This document shows, one piece after another, positions 61,219 through 64,000 of a stretch of DNA of 64,000 bases; within the stretch, counting starts at the first letter, position 1, and every line of letters starts with the position of its first letter. The DNA is taken from NCBI GenBank assembly GCA_019096065.1, contig JAGUCH010000003.1, positions 2,666,001-2,730,000 of the forward strand. The letters run 5' to 3'. The notes under the pieces were generated by a model. It saw only the letters and a list, made by a program, of their open reading frames with translations. It had not been told where the DNA came from and did not search any database. Source of the stretch: Paracyclopina nana. Its lineage: Eukaryota; Arthropoda; Copepoda; Cyclopoida; Cyclopettidae. Both the position numbers and the translations under genes were made by a program.

Positions 61219-61585
61219 CCCGATGACCTCACTCCACCATTAAAACTTACTGAAACGGCCCGGACCTCTGCGAGAACAGGATTGCACAATTGCCTTGTAC
61301 ATAATTGTCAACAAAAATTCCCATAACATTTTTGAATCAATGCTTACTAACCATAGAACTGGCGCCAGCACGAATGAAATAAAAATACTTGCATACCACA
61401 CAAACGCGCGAACTCTTCCCAGACGCGCGCCCGACCAACAAATGCATCCCAAAGATGCACTTTTACAGCACAAATTCGCACGCCCGGGACCAGAAAAATG
61501 CAGCCTAAAAATGCACTTTTGCAGTATAAATTAGAGGCCCCTTGTACATTGCACTCAGTTCAACAAGACCAACGTTAAAGGCAAC

Positions 61586-63470
61586 ATGAAAGTGTTCATT
61601 CACGCAACCGCTTACTTATTATTAGCACTTGCTGACATCTCTGCGCCCGCATTTATTCACGAATATGGGCAAGTGCCGGAGAATTCGATTTGCATGAACA
61701 ACTTCGCACTTAGGCCGTACCGTCGACTATATCATGTGCAAGAAGAAGCTGAGATGACAGTGCTGGACCTTGAACCTTACGCACAAGCGTTAACCAAGGT
61801 CAGGGCCGAAACGAAAGACTCATTAGTGAAAATACGCCGCCACCCGCAAGATTTAAGCGTCCCCAGATTCCTGATGGACTACAACAATAAAATAGTAGCC
61901 CTGACCAATGGAGACGTGAAAGATTTGGACAAATTGTGCAACGAAAGGATCCCCGGCTTCGAGGGATTCGAACCCGAGTCAAACGAAGAAATGTCCGAAT
62001 TTCTACGTAAGGCATTAATCCTACGGTCAGGCTCGGGAAATAAACACACGTTTAATATGAAGATCGACGTAGTCTTTAAATCCATTGTGACCCTCGATAA
62101 AAAACTGGTATTCGAAAACATGGAAGGAGCAGAGCCCAGTGGCACCTATGTCGAGGGCTTTCCTACACTCACAGTTGAAACAGAGCCACAGCAAAATCAA
62201 GAAAATGACCGTGTTTCCACCCGTCACAGCAGTGCAAGACGCAGTCTGCCAGCGGAAATATCCTGCCTTGATAAACGACAAGAGTGCATTCAACAAGTTT
62301 ACCAACACAGTAGACTCTTACCTGAGAAAAATGGAAAATGCCATCAAAGTCTTAGGGGAGCTAGCGCTCTCCGGGTCAGCCCGCGAGTTTGCGACCAACA
62401 TGATTAGAAAAGCCAAAAAAGCAACACTACCTGCCGCCCTTCGGCAAGCCGTGCAAACGATAGATAAAATCTCCAGAATAGTAAAAGTAGGTGGCATCGA
62501 TAGCGAGGAACTTAACACCCTCATGGGAGGCCTTAAGCTAGTAGCCCAGTTCAGCAAAGCCATAAGAAGATTAAAGAATGTATATCGCTTTCCATACGCG
62601 AACGAAGCAACTGAGGAACTCGATGAAATCAGATACGTGGGAATTGCCAACACTATCGAGGCCAACGATTACGTAATCCGAGGGGTAATGCGTCAAGACT
62701 CGCGAGATCCTGATCCGGAAACAACTTACCTCATAATTAGCAGAAGCCTGGACGGCAAGATTCTCAGGCCCAAATACTTAACACAGTACAAGAAGAAGGC
62801 CTACGTGACGAACGAGTTACCCAACTACACCGATTGCTACGAGGAGGAAGACGGGACCATCGTGTGCGAGCCCAACGAGTATCAGCCTACTTCCCAGGAG
62901 ACACTATGCGCACACAGCCTGTTAGGAAAGGCAATAGATGACCCTTTCGACGTGTGCGAGCTCCAGCAACTAGGCGATAACACGCTCACACCCGTGGACT
63001 GCGACTTATACACAGGAATAGCAAACGTGGTCAAGGAAACTACCCTCAACCGCACTTGTGCGGAGGACGACACGCAAAAACTCATCCTGGAGCCCGGATC
63101 TTATCAAATCAAGTCGAACTGCCAACTGGAGCTGAATGATCAAATTATCGGCGTGCCGGAAATGGCCAAGGAGTCAGACATCGCACAATACATACACAAA
63201 CTGCCGGAGAAGACCTGGCTCAATATTTTCACTCGATGGGAAGTATATACCACCGTGGCATGCCTCTCAGGAGCCATCGGACTAATACTGGCCTGCATAA
63301 TTTGGAGAAAACGACATCAATGCTGTAAAACGCGGCCTACACGACCAACGAGACGAAGGGGCTCACGCGACACCGAAGAGACGCGATCACTGCAAACGCG
63401 ACAACGATACAGCGATAAATTAGCCAACAATCTAACTCCTTTAACCACATATCCCGACACTTCTAGATAG
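61586..63470 (+). CDS. env-like region of the giant element
   Basis: The region starts with a signal peptide (MKVFIHATAYLLLALADIS). It continues through a long ectodomain-like stretch with helical segments (AIKVLGELALSGSAREFA), a cysteine-rich part (NYTDCYEEEDGTIVCEP ... CAHSLLG ... VCELQQLG ... CDLYTG) and potential N-glycosylation sites. It ends with one membrane anchor (TTVACLSGAIGLILACIIW) and a basic Cys-containing cytoplasmic tail (RKRHQCCKTRPTRPTRRRG). Signal, ectodomain, anchor and tail in that order just before the 3' LTR is the layout of an envelope glycoprotein. Its affinity to known viral envelopes is not recognised. More than one frame is involved, and the pieces are not combined here. 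Confidence 0.65.
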
Positions 63471-63600
63471 AATAAATACTGCAACTAACCTCTCATCGGG
63501 GAATATTCCCCACGTCCTGTGGTCACCCTTTCTTTTATTTTTTAGGTTAGTGACCTCGTCATCCAAGGTCACACTGGACTTGGCCTCCGAGGTCAAAATT

Positions 63601-63612
63601 GGTTAGGGTGAT
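63601..63612 (+). promoter_or_regulatory. Purine-rich tract before the 3' LTR
   Basis: GGTTAGGGTGAT abuts the 3' LTR start (TGAAGCG at 63613), the position of a plus-strand primer tract. The same motif occurs twice more inside the element at 55770 and 55837. Confidence 0.6.
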
Positions 63613-64000
63613 TGAAGCGTGACATATAGTGGGGCCCGATGTGCGCAGGCAGCGCGCAGGCAGCTTCATAGAGGATGAGAGCGAGGGAAGGCGCCGAGCA
63701 AGGAACGAGCCGGATCATCGGGGAGTCGCTTGTGGGACGCCATATCGCGATGTCCAATTAAGTTTTGCTGTTCTTAGTGATTGCAGACTTGAGACCTGGA
63801 GGGTCTAAGATAGCAATAAAAGCAGCCTATTGAATAACAAAACAGTGGTTTTTAGTGAACAAACTCCATCGAGAACTCAGCCTTTCAACCTGAGTTGTTC
63901 GCGTAGCGCTGACTTGAAGCCTCAGTTCATCCAGAGGCCTCTCAATTCAGTAGTGATCCTACGGTGTGGGATATCTCGCCTCTCAAGAGTCTCGTCTCCG
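63613..64000 (+). repeat. 3' LTR of the giant element (partial, cut by window end)
   Basis: The first 388 bp of the LTR match 41507-41894 with no difference or gap seen by eye. The remaining 200 or so bases and any target duplication lie beyond the window. Confidence 0.9.

Larger units (their letters stand above)
41507..64000 (+). mobile_element. Giant LTR retroelement, Ty3/gypsy-like, with many accessory ORFs (right end outside the window)
   Basis: A fossil or recently active LTR element of at least 22.5 kb. The 5' LTR is 41507-42106, and the 3' LTR begins at 63613 and runs off the window. Over the 388 bp visible in both copies no difference is seen by eye, so the insertion is very young. 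The parts, in order, are: primer-binding site, 2-kb structured leader, gag, pol (protease, reverse transcriptase, RNase H, integrase and a long C-terminal extension), two paralogous accessory ORFs, a 4-kb block with antisense open segments, an unknown ORF, an env-like region and a purine-rich tract. The polymerase order PR-RT-RH-INT and the motif DTGS / YVDDL / DDE set suggest Metaviridae (Ty3/gypsy) kinship, though it is divergent. It looks nearly whole, with at most a few breaks. It is about two to four times the usual size. Confidence 0.88.

Overview
The window is animal nuclear DNA and most probably comes from an arthropod. The species cannot be fixed from the sequence. The evidence is genes split by many short (about 50-90 bp) GT-AG introns, an AA15-type lytic polysaccharide monooxygenase, and an allatostatin-B/MIP-like neuropeptide precursor. 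Introns, orthology and exon phases were worked out by eye; no database search was run.

Layout. 1-5.7 kb is a dense run of ordinary genes: the 5' end of a mitochondrial-protein-like gene (-), ATG3 (+), a TFIIIC90/GTF3C4-like gene (+), a six-exon AA15 LPMO (-) and a small coiled-coil protein (+). At 6.4-7.7 kb is a solitary member of an unusual zinc-knuckle family. Then come SCOC (-), the mitochondrial t6A enzyme OSGEPL1/Qri7 (-, nine exons) and a BTB-domain gene (+). A hAT-like MITE lies in the promoter region shared by the last two. At 17.9-25.4 kb three more members of the zinc-knuckle family sit in tandem. Each appears to join two CCHC knuckles, a DEDDh-exonuclease-like fold that lacks the usual acidic pair, and a C-terminal array of PUF-like helical repeats. 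I do not know this architecture from any described protein. At 27.8-30.2 kb are a neuropeptide precursor and a small secreted protein. Its peptides look like MIPs in which the C-terminal Trp-amide has mostly become Tyr-amide. At 32.6-37.6 kb is a phospholipase D1/2-type gene.

The right-hand 26 kb is mobile DNA. A short-LTR element with no coding capacity (38260-41125) interrupts a 17-bp minisatellite. From 41507 to beyond the window end lies one very large, very young LTR element, Ty3/gypsy-like by its polymerase. It holds gag, a 2.5-kaa pol, two paralogous accessory ORFs, a block of antisense open segments with hydrophobic stretches, an unknown 388-aa ORF and an env-like region. Its visible LTR copies show no difference by eye over 388 bp.

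The host genes have mostly unrelated housekeeping roles: autophagy, Pol III transcription, tRNA modification, Golgi/autophagy trafficking and lipid signalling. The two items most likely to be new are the CCHC / DEDDh-like / PUF-like tandem family and the accessory-rich giant LTR element. The Tyr-amide MIP precursor is a third.
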